Source of the DNA: Synechococcus sp. Nb3U1
Lineage (GTDB): Bacteria > Cyanobacteriota > Cyanobacteriia > Thermostichales > Thermostichaceae
Assembly (NCBI RefSeq): GCF_021533835.1
Contig: NZ_JAKFYQ010000001.1
Coordinates: forward strand, 2,052,427-2,116,426
Direction of reading: 5' to 3'
Length of the DNA stretch: 64,000 nucleotides
Notes under the pieces: model-generated
The model's database searches: none
Told to the model about the DNA's origin: nothing
The model's input: only the letters and a program-made list of their open reading frames with translations
Translations under genes and position numbers: made by a program
Part shown: positions 18,427 to 27,242 of the stretch, one piece after another
Layout: every line of letters starts with the position of its first letter
Numbering within the stretch: position 1 is the first letter of the stretch

Positions 18427-18657
18427 CTATTCCCAGAGCAAGGTTAGAGAAACAGTCTGGGCCTGATTGACCACCGGAGGATCCCCAAAACGGCTGCTCA
18501 CCCCAATCGACCCAGTCGCAGCAGGTTGAGCAATCGGATCGGGCATTGTAGCCATGGAATTGTTCCTGCCACAGCTATAGATAAGTCCTACCCCTACCAA
18601 CAGGAGGAAAGAGAAGGTGAGCCGGTAGATCCAAGTTAGGGATTTCCTAAGGTTCAT
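18427..18657 (-). CDS. Small putative lipoprotein
   Basis: A 76-residue product with a basic N-terminus, a hydrophobic core (LTFSFLLLVGVGLIYSC) ending in a lipobox-like cysteine, and a short Ala/Pro-rich tail. No domain is recognisable. It has the layout of a small periplasmic-facing lipoprotein. The gene is followed by the nuclease-fold gene about 100 bp away on the same strand. Its reality rests on the signal-peptide pattern and on filling an otherwise empty gap. Confidence 0.55.
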   Translation of the reverse strand: MNLRKSLTWIYRLTFSFLLLVGVGLIYSCGRNNSMATMPDPIAQPAATGSIGVSSRFGDPPVVNQAQTVSLTLLWE

Positions 18658-18812
18658 ATTTGCTGCTCCGAAGAAATCATGTGGAAGCTTTGACGTTGAC
18701 AGCCCTTTCTCTAGTCACCTAGCACAGCAAATCTTGCCAATCAGTTGCTCCACAGGGGACGCAAGCCAGGCAGCATCACAGAAAACCCGTGCAAGGGCTG
18801 TAGGGAGAATCG

Positions 18813-20924
18813 TTACCAAGGATTGGTGATGAGCAAAATGCTACCTTCAGCCAATGCCGGGATCCCCTGAGGAAGCCCCAGTACCAGAGCGCCATTCCCA
18901 TTGGATCCCTGGCAAACTTCAGGCAAAGAGGTATCAGCGGCAACTACTTCTAGGGCAAAGTCTTCAACCTCCTGTTGATTGATTTCCACGTAAAGGGCGC
19001 CTCTGAGGAGGGTATCTGAAGGGGAGAGCCCAAGACGCTCTAGAGGGGCTGGCAGCAGTAGACAGATTTTCACATCTGTAGAAGTAGCCTCCTCGCCATT
19101 GAAAAAGTTAAACGCTATTCCCTTGAGATCCTGGGCTCTTAGCGTTATCGACTCAACCCCAGAACGTTCACCTTCAGAGGTGAGCAGGCTAATGCTCCAG
19201 TCCAAACCTTGAACAAGAGATCCATCACGAAAGGGCCGGGGGGGACGCGGCGGGCGAGGGGGTTTACCCATCGGTAAGGGAGGAGATGGAGAAGGGGTCG
19301 GTGGCGGAGGGGTGAGTTCACTTTCCAGAGCACCCATATCGACGGTGCCGTTTAAGATTCTCGGAAATCCAACCCCTCGCTGATCAAATTCAATTTCTGC
19401 AGGAATTAGGGAATTATCTCCGGCGTTGATCACAGAACTCCCCGGCTGCGGAGCATGGGTCAGAATCGTTTGCCGAGCTGCCTGCACGCCCGTTTGAAAA
19501 CCACCATTATTGGCCAGAGGCCCCAGGCCAAGATCTTCAGAAGCAATGCCGACAAGATTGCCGTTGCTGCCATTGATCAGCCCACCAGAAGTCTCTGTAT
19601 CACCAATTAAATTATGGGATCCTGTCGCTGTACCTCTGATTTCATCGGGAGTATTCCCACTGCTATTGGTATTCCCTGCCACGATACTGTTGTCGAGAGA
19701 AAACGAATCAACACTCAGGAAATTTACCCCGCCCCCCTGCTTGGCCCGGTTGAATACGATGGTACTGTTGTTGACCTCTAGAGACTGCAGAGCAGAAACG
19801 CCGCCCCCAGACTCATTGGTGGAGTTTCCACTCAGGGTACTGTTGATCACTCTGACACTCCTAAGGCCATAGGCAGCACCACCGCGATTTCCGGCAAAAT
19901 TACCGGAAAGGGTACTGTCCTGAATCCGAATGAAGTCGGCGCTGCCACCCCCTCCAGAAAAAGACGCAACGTTAAAGGTGACAAGACTCTCGACAATTGC
20001 GGCCCCCACTCGGCCATACACCCCGCCACCCGAGTTGGACGCGGTATTACCCGTTAGGGTGCTCCTAGCTACATTGACCCCTCCGGCGCTAATTCCGCCC
20101 CCACTCGAAGCACTGTTGTTGGTCAGGGTACTATCGGTTACTGTTGCTGTCTGTTCCTGAGCATAAACCCCTCCCCCTCGATTTAGGGCGCTGTTGCCCC
20201 TAAAGGAGCTGTTGGTCACGGTGGCCGAAAAAGTGGCCCCAACCCCACCGCCATAGGCGGCTTTATTGTCGAGGAAGATACTGCCGCTCACACTCACATA
20301 TCTACCCGCAACCGCACCCCCTCTAAGCCCAGCAATATTGTCGATAAAGGTGCTGTTGCTAACAACGATGGTGCTCCCCCCTCCGATCCCTCCTCCAGAT
20401 GCATAGCCTGTTGCTCGACCACCTCTAAGGGTTAGGTTCTCAAAAGTAGCGGTGATATTCTCAGCCACTCGAAAAATCGGAAATTCACTGGGGTTTGTGA
20501 TCTCCCTTTGAACAGTAACCCGGTCGATTTCTGTAGACCCAGCCACTCGAATGATCAGCTCTTCGCTGAGCTCTGGCAGAGCTTCAAAGACTGTCACCAC
20601 TTGGCCAATCATCTCACTGCTGAAGAGAATGATGTCGCCTCCCAACTCTCCAGCGGCACATTCTCCCGGAGTTGAACCAGCAGGGATGTTGCCGTTGGCC
20701 GCAAAGATCGCCTCTCGTAAAGTACACTCCCCATCATCCGCAACAACATCGGCAGCTGAATTCACGATAAGAGTCGCAGCTTCAGCCAAATTTACCCACA
20801 GCAAGAGTCCAACAAAAGGGGAGCCGGCCAAACTTAGCCATCGCCACATTCTCCCCTGTTTGCCCCGATTGATTAGCCCAAGGGATCCCTGGGATCCCAA
20901 CTGAGGATTATCCATGAGCATCAC
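18813..20924 (-). CDS. CSLREA-type parallel beta-helix surface protein
   Basis: A 703-residue predicted secreted protein. A signal-like helix (LAGSPFVGLLLWVNLAEAA) is followed by the CSLREA signature (CTLREAIFAANGN, about residue 67). About 20 turns of a right-handed parallel beta-helix follow, visible as repeats of the type S.LSGN.A...GGG(V/I). A polymorphic-outer-membrane-like segment leads to a Pro-rich linker (about residues 540-570: TPPPPTPSP, PPRPPRP). A C-terminal beta domain of about 130 residues ends with TDVKICLLLPAPLERL and a glycan-binding-like look. The family is known from adhesins and filamentous surface proteins; attachment or polysaccharide binding is inference. It stands alone, with an AT-rich upstream region (20925-21142). 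Confidence 0.82.
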   Translation of the reverse strand: MMLMDNPQLGSQGSLGLINRGKQGRMWRWLSLAGSPFVGLLLWVNLAEAATLIVNSAADVVADDGECTLREAIFAANGNIPAGSTPGECAAGELGGDIILFSSEMIGQVVTVFEALPELSEELIIRVAGSTEIDRVTVQREITNPSEFPIFRVAENITATFENLTLRGGRATGYASGGGIGGGSTIVVSNSTFIDNIAGLRGGAVAGRYVSVSGSIFLDNKAAYGGGVGATFSATVTNSSFRGNSALNRGGGVYAQEQTATVTDSTLTNNSASSGGGISAGGVNVARSTLTGNTASNSGGGVYGRVGAAIVESLVTFNVASFSGGGGSADFIRIQDSTLSGNFAGNRGGAAYGLRSVRVINSTLSGNSTNESGGGVSALQSLEVNNSTIVFNRAKQGGGVNFLSVDSFSLDNSIVAGNTNSSGNTPDEIRGTATGSHNLIGDTETSGGLINGSNGNLVGIASEDLGLGPLANNGGFQTGVQAARQTILTHAPQPGSSVINAGDNSLIPAEIEFDQRGVGFPRILNGTVDMGALESELTPPPPTPSPSPPLPMGKPPRPPRPPRPFRDGSLVQGLDWSISLLTSEGERSGVESITLRAQDLKGIAFNFFNGEEATSTDVKICLLLPAPLERLGLSPSDTLLRGALYVEINQQEVEDFALEVVAADTSLPEVCQGSNGNGALVLGLPQGIPALAEGSILLITNPW

Positions 20925-21142
20925 TCCTCATCAAAAATAAAGAAAACAATGGGCAACCTCAGAGAGAATAGCCCTTAACAGCGCACGTAGGGATCCCTCA
21001 GCAGAATATCTTGGTTAATCTAAAAGTGGAGGGGCATAAATTATTTTCTAGCGACCTTTTTATACCGAAAATTGAGGAAATGAGTAAACAATCCAACCCA
21101 TCCGAAAAAAAGATAAATTAAGCAGTATTTGAGGCAGCATTT

Positions 21143-22153
21143 TTAGCCTTGCGGATGGGTAGCTCTACTCAGATGTTCTTCCCACTTACGCCCTGGAGTG
21201 GCCCGGCGGATCTCCCGCCAAATCGCCGTAGCGGCCAGGGTGCCATCGGCTACAGCAATCGACACTTGGTTCAAGCCTTGCTTCAGATCCCCCAGGGCAA
21301 AGAGGCGCGGATGGGAGGTACGACACCACTCATCGGTGAGCAGATTCTCCCCCTGCCAATTCAAATCCAGGATCCCTTTTAGGTAGGCATTGTGATACTG
21401 GGATCCCATCGCCACAAGGCCGGTGGTGGCTTCGATGTGGGTGCCATCTTCCAGGTCTACCCCACTCAATTGATGGTTTTCTCCACAAAAGCGACGGATC
21501 GGGGCTTCGTAGAGGGGATAGCCATACTCATAGAGTTTTTCTCGCATCGCCGAGCTGACCGAGCACAACCCGTGGGTCAATACCGAAATATAAGGGGTAA
21601 ACCAATTGAGCACAAAAGCGGCGTTAATTTGAGCCTCGGAATTGACGATCAATACAGCCTTCTGATCCCGCATTTCGTAGCCATCACAGATCAAACACAC
21701 ATGCAAGGAATAACCTGCATAGTCATAAACATTTTGCATATCAGGCAACTGCGGCAGGTGATCGATAATGCCAGTGGCTGCAATCAGATATTTGCTGTGA
21801 AAAATCGGGTAGAGACTGTTGGTCTTGCCCACCTTCACCTTGACGGCAAAGTGATCCCCCTCATCACTGGCATCCTCCACGAACCCGCGCAAATAGTCCA
21901 CCCCCAAGCTGAGGGCGTGATCCAGGCCCTGCTGCAACAGTTCTCGCCCTGGCGTTATCGGGGCCAGACCCAGATAATTACGCAGATCCTGCATCCAAAA
22001 CGAGCGACCTTTGCCCTTTTCCACCACCAAGCAACTCAATCCGTAACGGGCCAGATAAATTGCCGCCGAGAGGCCACCCGCCCCTCCCCCGGCCACGATC
22101 ACGTCATACGTTTTGTTTAGAGCGACTTCTAGATTTTTGCTACTCAACTTCAT
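21143..22153 (-). CDS. Thioredoxin-reductase-like FAD/NAD(P)H oxidoreductase
   Basis: A flavoprotein of the thioredoxin reductase/AhpF family. The 336-residue product has the FAD-binding motif VIVAGGGAGGLSAAIYLARYG (about residues 14-34) and a redox-active pair in HVCLICDGYEMRD (CxxC, about 150). The C-terminal FAD motif is LFALGDLKQGLNQVSIAVADG (about 285-305). Thioredoxin reductase usually reads CATCDG, so the sequence CLICDG is a variant and the partner may not be thioredoxin. The ATG at 22153 is preceded by an AAGGGG-like ribosome site; an earlier ATG at 22201 adds 16 residues. It ends the left host-type region; the acquired island starts about 190 bp away and is divergent. Confidence 0.85.
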   Translation of the reverse strand: MKLSSKNLEVALNKTYDVIVAGGGAGGLSAAIYLARYGLSCLVVEKGKGRSFWMQDLRNYLGLAPITPGRELLQQGLDHALSLGVDYLRGFVEDASDEGDHFAVKVKVGKTNSLYPIFHSKYLIAATGIIDHLPQLPDMQNVYDYAGYSLHVCLICDGYEMRDQKAVLIVNSEAQINAAFVLNWFTPYISVLTHGLCSVSSAMREKLYEYGYPLYEAPIRRFCGENHQLSGVDLEDGTHIEATTGLVAMGSQYHNAYLKGILDLNWQGENLLTDEWCRTSHPRLFALGDLKQGLNQVSIAVADGTLAATAIWREIRRATPGRKWEEHLSRATHPQG

Positions 22154-22341
22154 GGATGGGATCCCCTTGCAATGCTTCTGTGATAACCCTTTGATCTCCA
22201 TATCGACGATGTGGGGTAGCTGAGAGTGTTTCTCCTACCGTCAAGATAGTTAGCCACGAGGAGATAGAGCACATCTACACTGTGAGAAATGGTGAGTATC
22301 GGACTTTTCACAGCGACCCTATTCCCAGAAACTCATAGCCT

Positions 22342-25300
22342 ATGGCTCAACTCGAAGATCTCACCCGTGGTACTACCGTCAAAGGCATCCTGCCGACTCA
22401 CAACGTTACCGTGATTGATGCGCAGTGGCATGGCACTGATGTGGTTGAGCTGACCTATAAGGATGCAAACGGTCAACCTCACACGGAGATCCTGTTTCGC
22501 GATCGCGAACCCACCCTGGAAATTGTTACCGCAGGGCAACCCTGGAGCTTTGATGGGGATGGGGCGTTGCTGCGGCTGGTGTCCGAAGCCTATCGCATTC
22601 GGCTGGCGCACTTATTTGATCCGCTGCTAGCGGTGCATACTTCGTTGGTGGAACCCTTGCCCCACCAGATCACGGCAGTGTATAGCGAGATGCTGACCCG
22701 TCAGCCTCTGCGGTTTCTCCTGGCGGATGATCCGGGTGCGGGGAAAACCATCATGGCGGGACTGTTGATCCGGGAATTGCTGATTCGGGGGGACTTACAA
22801 CGGTGCCTGATCGTGTGTCCGGGGAGTTTGGCAGTGCAGTGGCAGGATGAGTTGTCGCACAAGTTTCATCTGCCTTTTGAGATTCTGACCAATGACCGGA
22901 TTGAAGCGGCTCGGACGGGAAATCCCTTTGCTGAGATACCGCTGGTCATTGTCCGCTTGGACAAGCTCAGTCGCGATGAGAGTTTACAAGCCAGGCTCAG
23001 GCAAACGGATTGGGATTTGGTGGTGGTGGATGAGGCGCACAAACTATCGGCCTCGTTTTTTGGCGGTGAAATTAAGGAAACGAAGCGTTATAAGTTGGGT
23101 AAGTTGTTGTCAACACTGACCCGCCATTTCCTGCTGATGACGGCAACGCCTCACAACGGCAAGGAAGAGGATTTTCAGCTTTTTCTGGCACTGCTGGATG
23201 GCGATCGCTTTGAGGGGCGATTCCGAGATGGGGTACATACCTGCGATGTGTCGGATTTGATGCGGCGATTGGTGAAGGAGGATCTGCTGAAGTTTGACGG
23301 CAAACCGCTGTTTCCAGAGCGGCGGGCACATACGGTGCAGTATGCCTTGTCGGAGTTGGAGGCGGTGCTGTATGGGCGAGTGACGGACTATGTGCGGGAA
23401 GAGTTTAATCGGGCAGAAGCACTGGCAAATGAGGGGCGCAAGGGGACGGTAGGGTTTGCGTTGACCATTTTGCAGCGGCGGTTAGCCTCGTCACCGGAGG
23501 CGATTTATCAGTCGTTGCGGCGAAGAAGGGAGCGATTGGAGAAGCGGTTGAAAGAGGAGAGGGAACCACAAAGGTACAAAGGATCCGAAGAAGACTCTTT
23601 GTGGTCTTTGTGTCTTCGTGGTGAGTTAGATGAGGAGGATTTGACGGCGGAAGAATGGGAGTCTGCGGAGGAAGGGCTGGTGGATCTGGCGACGGCAGCG
23701 CGGACGATCGCGGAGCTTCAGGCGGAGATTGGGCGATTGGGGGAATTGGAGGCGCTGGCGCTGCGGGTGCGGCGGAGTGGGTGCGATCGCAAGTGGGAGG
23801 AGTTGTCGCGGGTGATTCAGGGGATTTTTTCACCACAAAGGCACAAAGGACATGAAGAAAACCCTTTGTGGTCTCTGTGTCTTGGTGGTTCGTCGCGCAA
23901 ATTGGTAATCTTTACCGAACATCGGGACACGCTGAACTACCTGATCCATCAGATTACCACCCTACTGGGACGACCGGAGGCAGTGGTGACGATTCACGGG
24001 GGGATGGGGCGGGAGGAGCGTAAGCGATCGGAGGAGGCGTTTAAGCAGGACGTGACGGTGCAGGTTTTGATTGCGACGGATGCGGCGGGGGAAGGGATTA
24101 ACCTGCAACGGGCGCATTTGATGGTGAACTATGATCTGCCCTGGAACCCGAATCGGTTGGAGCAGCGGTTTGGGCGGATTCACCGGATTGGACAGACCGA
24201 AGTCTGCCATCTTTGGAACCTGGTGGCGGCGGAAACCCGCGAGGGGGAGGTGTATCTGGCGCTGCTCAAGAAGTTGGAGATTGAGCAAAAAGCCCTCGGT
24301 GGCCAGGTGTTTGATGTGTTGGGGAAGGCGATCGCAGGTAAGGAATTGCGAGAACTGCTGATTGAAGCGATCCGCTATGGCGATCGCCCCGATGTCAAAG
24401 CCAAGCTAGATCAGGTGGTGAGCGATCGGCTTGACCAGGCTCGTCTGCGGGAGTTACTGGAGGAACGCGCCCTCGCACGGGATACGATGGATGCGACGAA
24501 GGTTCAGCAGATCCGCCAGGAGATGGAGCGAGCGGAAGCCCGCAAACTCCAGCCCCATTTCATTGCCTCCTTTTTCCTGGAAGCCTTCCAGCGATTGGGC
24601 AGTACGATTCGACAGCGGGAACCCAAACGCTATGAAATTACCCATGTGCCGGCGGTCATTCGCAATTGCGATCGCCTCATTGGAGTGGGTGAAGCTATCT
24701 TAAAACGGTATGAGCGAATCTGTTTTGACAAGGAACTGATCAGTGTGCCTGGCAAACCGCTGGCGGCTTTTGTCTGTCCGGGGCATCCCCTCCTGGATGC
24801 GGTGCTTGACTTGACCTTAGAGCGTCATCGGGATGTGCTGCGGCGGGGGGCCATCCTGGTAGATGACAATGATCCGGGGGAGGCGGTCCGGGTGTTGGTG
24901 TATTTGGAGCATTCGATTCAGGATGCGCGCACCGAACGAGATGGGCGGCGGCGGGTCGTCTCGCGTCGAATGCAATATGTCGAAATTGACAGCACAGGTC
25001 AGACCATTGGCGCTGGTTATGCCCCCTATCTCGACTATCGACCATTAGAGGAAGCAGAAAAGCCTTTGGCAGAATCGGCGCTGAATCATTTGGGTCTTCG
25101 CGATGATATTGAAAGCAAGGCGACCAGCTACGCCATTACCCACTTGGTTCCCCAGCACCTCCAGGAAGTCCGGGAGCGCAAGGAAGAACTCATTGACAAA
25201 ACCATTCGAGCGGTCAAAGATCGCTTGACCAAGGAGATCAACTATTGGGATCAACGCGCCGCTGAACTCCGCCTGCAGGAACAGGCCGGAAAGCCCAATG

Positions 25301-25959
25301 CCAAGCTCAACTCTGCTAGAGCACAGCAACGCGCAGATGAGTTAGCCGATCGCTTGCAAAAGCGTCTGGCTGAGTTGGAGCAGGAACGCAAGCTGTCCCC
25401 TCTACCGCCAGTGGTTGTCGGTGGGGCGCTGGTAGTGCCGATCGGGCTTTTGCAACGGTTACAAGGAAAACGGGAATCGACAACCAGTACCTTTGCCAGG
25501 GAAACCAAGCGAGTTGAGCTTGCTGCAATGGCCGCAGTTATGGCCGCAGAACGGGCGTTGGGGTATGAACCACAGGATGTGAGCGGCCAGAAATGTGGTT
25601 ATGACATTGAATCCTCGGCTGGGGGTGAGGGACTTCGATTGATTGAGGTGAAGGGCCGGATCGAAGGGGCAGAGACAGTTACTGTCACTAAAAACGAAAT
25701 TCTGACGGCGCTCAATAAACCCGAGAACTTTATTTTGGCGCTGGTGCAGGTGCCGATGGATCACAGTTTTCCAGAGGGGGATGCGTTTAGAGTAAAGACG
25801 ACTTCGGGCACCTATGCCGTACCGGGCGAGGGGTGCATTGTGCGCTATGTGCGGCAGCCGTTTCAGCGAGAGCCAGATTTTGGGGCCAGTAGCGTGAACT
25901 ACGAATGGCGGGAACTATGGGAACGGGGGGGTGAACCACAAAGACACAAAGAACACTAA
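22342..25959 (+). CDS. SNF2-type helicase with C-terminal DUF3883-like domain, anti-phage island
   Basis: A 1205-residue ATP-dependent DNA translocase, first core gene of the island. The motor has Walker A DDPGAGKTIMAGLLI (about 129-143), VVVDEAHKL (about 230), LLMTATPHNG (about 263), LVIFTEHRDTL (about 520), TDAAGEGINLQ and the arginine finger motif QRFGRIHRIGQ (about 607-617). The C-terminus (about 1060-1160) holds a DUF3883/Mrr-like segment with LIEVKGRIEG. Two 56-base palindromes are translated in frame at residues about 409-427 and 498-516, both in the linker between the two motor lobes. A third overlaps the stop codon, so the last residues EPQRHKEH come from repeat DNA. Such helicases accompany DUF1156 and DUF499 proteins in predicted anti-phage loci; the mechanism is not established here. 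Confidence 0.88.
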   Translation: MAQLEDLTRGTTVKGILPTHNVTVIDAQWHGTDVVELTYKDANGQPHTEILFRDREPTLEIVTAGQPWSFDGDGALLRLVSEAYRIRLAHLFDPLLAVHTSLVEPLPHQITAVYSEMLTRQPLRFLLADDPGAGKTIMAGLLIRELLIRGDLQRCLIVCPGSLAVQWQDELSHKFHLPFEILTNDRIEAARTGNPFAEIPLVIVRLDKLSRDESLQARLRQTDWDLVVVDEAHKLSASFFGGEIKETKRYKLGKLLSTLTRHFLLMTATPHNGKEEDFQLFLALLDGDRFEGRFRDGVHTCDVSDLMRRLVKEDLLKFDGKPLFPERRAHTVQYALSELEAVLYGRVTDYVREEFNRAEALANEGRKGTVGFALTILQRRLASSPEAIYQSLRRRRERLEKRLKEEREPQRYKGSEEDSLWSLCLRGELDEEDLTAEEWESAEEGLVDLATAARTIAELQAEIGRLGELEALALRVRRSGCDRKWEELSRVIQGIFSPQRHKGHEENPLWSLCLGGSSRKLVIFTEHRDTLNYLIHQITTLLGRPEAVVTIHGGMGREERKRSEEAFKQDVTVQVLIATDAAGEGINLQRAHLMVNYDLPWNPNRLEQRFGRIHRIGQTEVCHLWNLVAAETREGEVYLALLKKLEIEQKALGGQVFDVLGKAIAGKELRELLIEAIRYGDRPDVKAKLDQVVSDRLDQARLRELLEERALARDTMDATKVQQIRQEMERAEARKLQPHFIASFFLEAFQRLGSTIRQREPKRYEITHVPAVIRNCDRLIGVGEAILKRYERICFDKELISVPGKPLAAFVCPGHPLLDAVLDLTLERHRDVLRRGAILVDDNDPGEAVRVLVYLEHSIQDARTERDGRRRVVSRRMQYVEIDSTGQTIGAGYAPYLDYRPLEEAEKPLAESALNHLGLRDDIESKATSYAITHLVPQHLQEVRERKEELIDKTIRAVKDRLTKEINYWDQRAAELRLQEQAGKPNAKLNSARAQQRADELADRLQKRLAELEQERKLSPLPPVVVGGALVVPIGLLQRLQGKRESTTSTFARETKRVELAAMAAVMAAERALGYEPQDVSGQKCGYDIESSAGGEGLRLIEVKGRIEGAETVTVTKNEILTALNKPENFILALVQVPMDHSFPEGDAFRVKTTSGTYAVPGEGCIVRYVRQPFQREPDFGASSVNYEWRELWERGGEPQRHKEH
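23566..23621 (+). repeat. Palindromic repeat R1 inside the helicase gene, read in frame
   Basis: A 56-base imperfect palindrome starting CCACAAAGG and ending CTTCGTGG. It is translated as PQRYKGSEEDSLWSLCLRG, which is not part of the helicase fold. It is the same element as R2 and R3. Confidence 0.85.
23833..23888 (+). repeat. Palindromic repeat R2 inside the helicase gene, read in frame
   Basis: Second 56-base copy, starting CCACAAAGGC and ending CTTGGTGG, read in the same frame as R1 (PQRHKGHEENPLWSLCLGG). It ends just before helicase motif IV (KLVIFTEHRD). Confidence 0.85.
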
Positions 25960-25987
25960 GAACTTTGTGCCCTTTGTGTCTTTGTGG
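25936..25987 (+). repeat. Palindromic repeat R3 spanning the helicase stop codon
   Basis: Third copy, 52 bases, with near-perfect arms of CCACAAAGACACAAAG type; including two flanking bases per side the stem is 19 base pairs. It supplies the last seven codons and the TAA of the helicase gene. It could also act as a hairpin between the helicase and the downstream genes. Confidence 0.85.
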
Positions 25988-26012
25988 TTCTTTTTGTTCA
26001 GGAGTCAATTTT

Positions 26013-26126
26013 ATGAATGCCCATAAGTTAGCTGCAACTCTACCTGCCGAAAATTGGGAAGCAATCTCGGCAACAATGACAGAATGGAACTCGGAAGCTG
26101 ATGAACTGGCTTATTGCAATCTGTAA
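26013..26126 (+). pseudogene. Internally deleted antitoxin copy
   Basis: A 37-codon frame that joins the first ten residues of the antitoxin gene at 26602 (MNAHKLAATL) to its last part (TMTEWNSEADELAYCNL; the full gene ends with TLTEWDSEADNLAYQDL). The upstream DNA is also duplicated (AGGAGTCAA before both starts). The middle 55-60 codons are missing. No toxin follows it directly. It is a decayed duplicate, or a mini-antitoxin if still translated. Confidence 0.7.
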
Positions 26127-26151
26127 CTTTTACTGATGTGGAGAAAAAACG

Positions 26152-26355
26152 ATGAAGTTAAAAATTATTGTTCATGAGGCGGAAGAAGGGGGCTACTGGG
26201 CAGAAGTGCCTGCCATTCCAGGATGTGCGACGCAAGGAGATAGCTTTGAAGAGTTGCTCGAAAATCTTTATGAGGCGATCGAGGGTTGTTTGTCCGTGGA
26301 CATCGAAATGCTTTCAGCTTCAGAGAAGAGCCGAGTGATGGAAATTGCGGTATGA
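26152..26355 (+). CDS. hicB: HicB-type antitoxin
   Basis: A 67-residue HicB-like protein, the antitoxin of a HicAB module, which blocks the HicA ribonuclease. The sequence has the family opening KIIVHEAEEGGYWAEVPAIP followed by GCATQGDSFEELLENLYEAIEG, the partly degraded RNase H-like core. It lacks the C-terminal DNA-binding helix that longer HicB proteins have, as do many cyanobacterial members. A GGAG ribosome site lies about 10 bases before the ATG. The stop overlaps the hicA start (ATGA), and the antitoxin-first order is frequent in cyanobacteria. Confidence 0.88.
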   Translation: MKLKIIVHEAEEGGYWAEVPAIPGCATQGDSFEELLENLYEAIEGCLSVDIEMLSASEKSRVMEIAV

Positions 26356-26561
26356 AATCCATTTTGGGCAAGCAGTTTGCCAAGATTTTGGAGCGTAAGG
26401 AATGGCAATTAATTCAGGTACAGGGCAGCTATCACATTTACACAAAGCCCGGTGAGTCAGTCCGCATCTCTATCCCAATCCACGGCAATAAAGACCTCAA
26501 AATCGGACTACTCCACTATTTTATGAAACAAGCCCACCTCTCAGAAGCTGATCTTGAATAA
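26352..26561 (+). CDS. hicA: HicA-type mRNA interferase toxin
   Basis: A 69-residue HicA-like toxin, a small double-stranded-RNA-binding-fold ribonuclease that cleaves mRNA. It contains the family motif segments KQFAKILERKEWQLIQVQGS, then YHIYTKPGESVRISIPIHGN with the catalytic-His position in GSYHIY and a second His in IHGNKDLKIGLLHYFMKQA. The start overlaps the hicB stop by four bases, so translation is coupled. The pair sits between the helicase and the methylase and may be part of the island's abortive-infection capacity or just keep the island in place; both are inference. Confidence 0.88.
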   Translation: MKSILGKQFAKILERKEWQLIQVQGSYHIYTKPGESVRISIPIHGNKDLKIGLLHYFMKQAHLSEADLE

Positions 26562-26601
26562 TCTCTATGCCTAAGTGTTTTTTATTTTAGGAGTCAAATT
26601 C

Positions 26602-26886
26602 ATGAATGCTCACAAACTCGCTGCAACTCTAATGGAGGATGGAACTCTCGTCTTGAAAGGATTACCGTTTCATGCCGGAGATACGGTAGAAATCATTATC
26701 CTGGAGCAGTCAAAAGCGGAACTTTCAAGTCAAGCATTTTCAGGAGACTATCCATTGCAGGGGACAGTGTTACGGTACGACGAACCCTCTAGCCCAGCGG
26801 TGGATGGAGAATATTTAGATGCTGTTGCGGCAACGCTGACCGAGTGGGATTCAGAAGCGGATAACTTGGCTTATCAAGATTTATGA
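26602..26886 (+). CDS. Antitoxin of a PemK/MazF-type module
   Basis: A 94-residue putative antitoxin. It begins MNAHKLAATLMEDGTLVLKG and has an AbrB/SpoVT-like look in the first half (GLPFHAGDTVEIIILE), with an acidic C-terminus that would block the toxin. The ATG at 26602 has the ribosome site TAGGAG eight bases upstream. Its stop overlaps the toxin start (ATGA). A shortened copy of this gene with its upstream region lies at 26013-26126. Confidence 0.8.
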   Translation: MNAHKLAATLMEDGTLVLKGLPFHAGDTVEIIILEQSKAELSSQAFSGDYPLQGTVLRYDEPSSPAVDGEYLDAVAATLTEWDSEADNLAYQDL

Positions 26887-27236
26887 GCAGCCAGTTTGAA
26901 CAGTTTGATCTCGTTGTCGTGCCCTTTCCATTCACAGATAGAACAGCGACTAAACGCAGACCCGCTCTGGTATTGTCAGACCTGGCTGCATTCAACACGC
27001 TGCTTGATCGCAGTGTCTTGGCGATGATTACCACATCAACCCATAGCTCCTGGCCTTTAGACGTACAAATTCAGGATTTAGCATCCACCGGCCTACAAGC
27101 ACCTTCCATCATTCGGATGAAGTTATTTACTCTGGATCATGCCTTGGTGCTGAGAAAAATCGATAAACTCACGAGCCAAGATGCTGCCTCTGTGGAAGCT
27201 GCTTTGCAGCAGTTATTCAAGTTACCTCAGTCCTAA
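26883..27236 (+). CDS. PemK/MazF-family toxin
   Basis: A 117-residue mRNA interferase-like toxin. It opens with the family signature FDLVVVPFPFTDRTATKRRPALVLSD, which corresponds to the MazF/PemK beta-barrel with the conserved PFPFTD and RPALVL elements. The closing part SIIRMKLFTLDH resembles the SxVRxxkl segment. It overlaps its antitoxin by four bases. The methylase gene begins only six bases after its stop, so the module appears to be in the transcript of the anti-phage core genes. Confidence 0.88.
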   Translation: MSSQFEQFDLVVVPFPFTDRTATKRRPALVLSDLAAFNTLLDRSVLAMITTSTHSSWPLDVQIQDLASTGLQAPSIIRMKLFTLDHALVLRKIDKLTSQDAASVEAALQQLFKLPQS

Positions 27237-27242
27237 ACCCCC

